Positions 6,014 through 6,199 of a stretch of DNA of 6,199 bases are shown here, piece by piece. The first letter of the stretch is position 1. Each line of letters opens with the position of its first letter. Under the pieces are notes generated by a model. The model saw only the letters and a list, made by a program, of their open reading frames with translations, did no database searches and was not told the DNA's origin. The stretch spans positions 1 through 6,199 of the forward strand of contig JABGXK010000077.1 in assembly GCA_018675825.1 (NCBI GenBank). The letters run 5' to 3'. Made by a program: the position numbers and the translations under genes. This DNA comes from Flavobacteriales bacterium. Lineage in GTDB: Bacteria; Bacteroidota; Bacteroidia; Flavobacteriales; BACL11.

Positions 6014-6199
6014 TTATTCTATAATATGAAATCCTGTATATTTCTGAAGAACCTTTGGAATGATAATACCCTCTTTTGTTTGATTATTTTCAATAAGAGA
6101 AGCATAAATCCTTGGCAATGCAAGAGCACTTCCATTTAAAGTATGACATAATTGTGATTTTCCATTGCTATCCTTATATCTAAGCTTTAATCTATTTGC
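6014..6199 (-). CDS. serS: Seryl-tRNA synthetase, C-terminal 61 residues (5' end outside window)
   Basis: The minus-strand frame is open to the right edge and ends at TAA 6016-6014. The visible 61 residues include LCHTLNGSALALPR (17-30), which is class II synthetase motif 3 of SerRS with its ATP-binding arginine. Next come IYASLIENNQ, the IIIPKVLQKYTGF segment and the ending HIIE, all characteristic of bacterial SerRS C-termini. The enzyme charges tRNA-Ser and acts as a cytoplasmic homodimer; the N-terminal coiled-coil tRNA-binding arm and motifs 1-2 lie beyond the window. It is the most upstream gene seen in the minus-strand unit serS – TPR – DUF4286, and there are no bases between its stop and the next start codon. 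Confidence 0.95.
   Translation of the reverse strand, partial: ANRLKLRYKDSNGKSQLCHTLNGSALALPRIYASLIENNQTKEGIIIPKVLQKYTGFHIIE

Overview
The window looks like an ordinary chromosomal stretch from a low-GC (very AT-rich by eye) member of the Bacteroidota, most likely a Flavobacteriales-type bacterium. Four things support this. The RecQ carries the long C-terminal tail usual in that phylum. A serS – TPR lipoprotein-like/secreted protein – DUF4286 gene order is present. Start codons are preceded by A/T-rich sequence rather than Shine-Dalgarno motifs. A perfect Bacteroidota-type -7 element (TATATTTG) lies in the one divergent intergenic region. No phage, plasmid, transposon, CRISPR or RNA gene was seen.

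Layout, left to right. (1) 1-1009, plus strand: the C-terminal part of RecQ helicase, cut by the window edge inside its zinc site. (2) 1169-1615, plus strand: a small NADPH-dependent FMN reductase-like flavoprotein. It stops about 24 residues early compared with the family, and the missing C-terminal helix is still readable in frame after the TAA. (3) 1674-2843 and 2840-3205, minus strand: a two-gene unit reading TauE/SafE-type membrane protein, then M20 amidohydrolase, joined by an ATGA overlap. (4) 3262-3900, plus strand: a glyoxalase II-like metallo-beta-lactamase-fold hydrolase, divergent from the TauE gene. (5) 3903-6199, minus strand: serS (partial), a 600-residue secreted TPR protein and a DUF4286 protein. 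These are packed with no spacing (stop abutting start, then TAATG), so they are probably one translationally coupled operon.

The genes are mostly housekeeping: DNA repair, redox, peptide/amide hydrolysis, thioester hydrolysis and translation. I found no convincing new system. The items most worth a second look are the interrupted C-terminus of the flavoprotein, the translational coupling of a half-size TSUP permease to an amidohydrolase, and the coupling of seryl-tRNA synthetase to an envelope TPR protein and a DUF.
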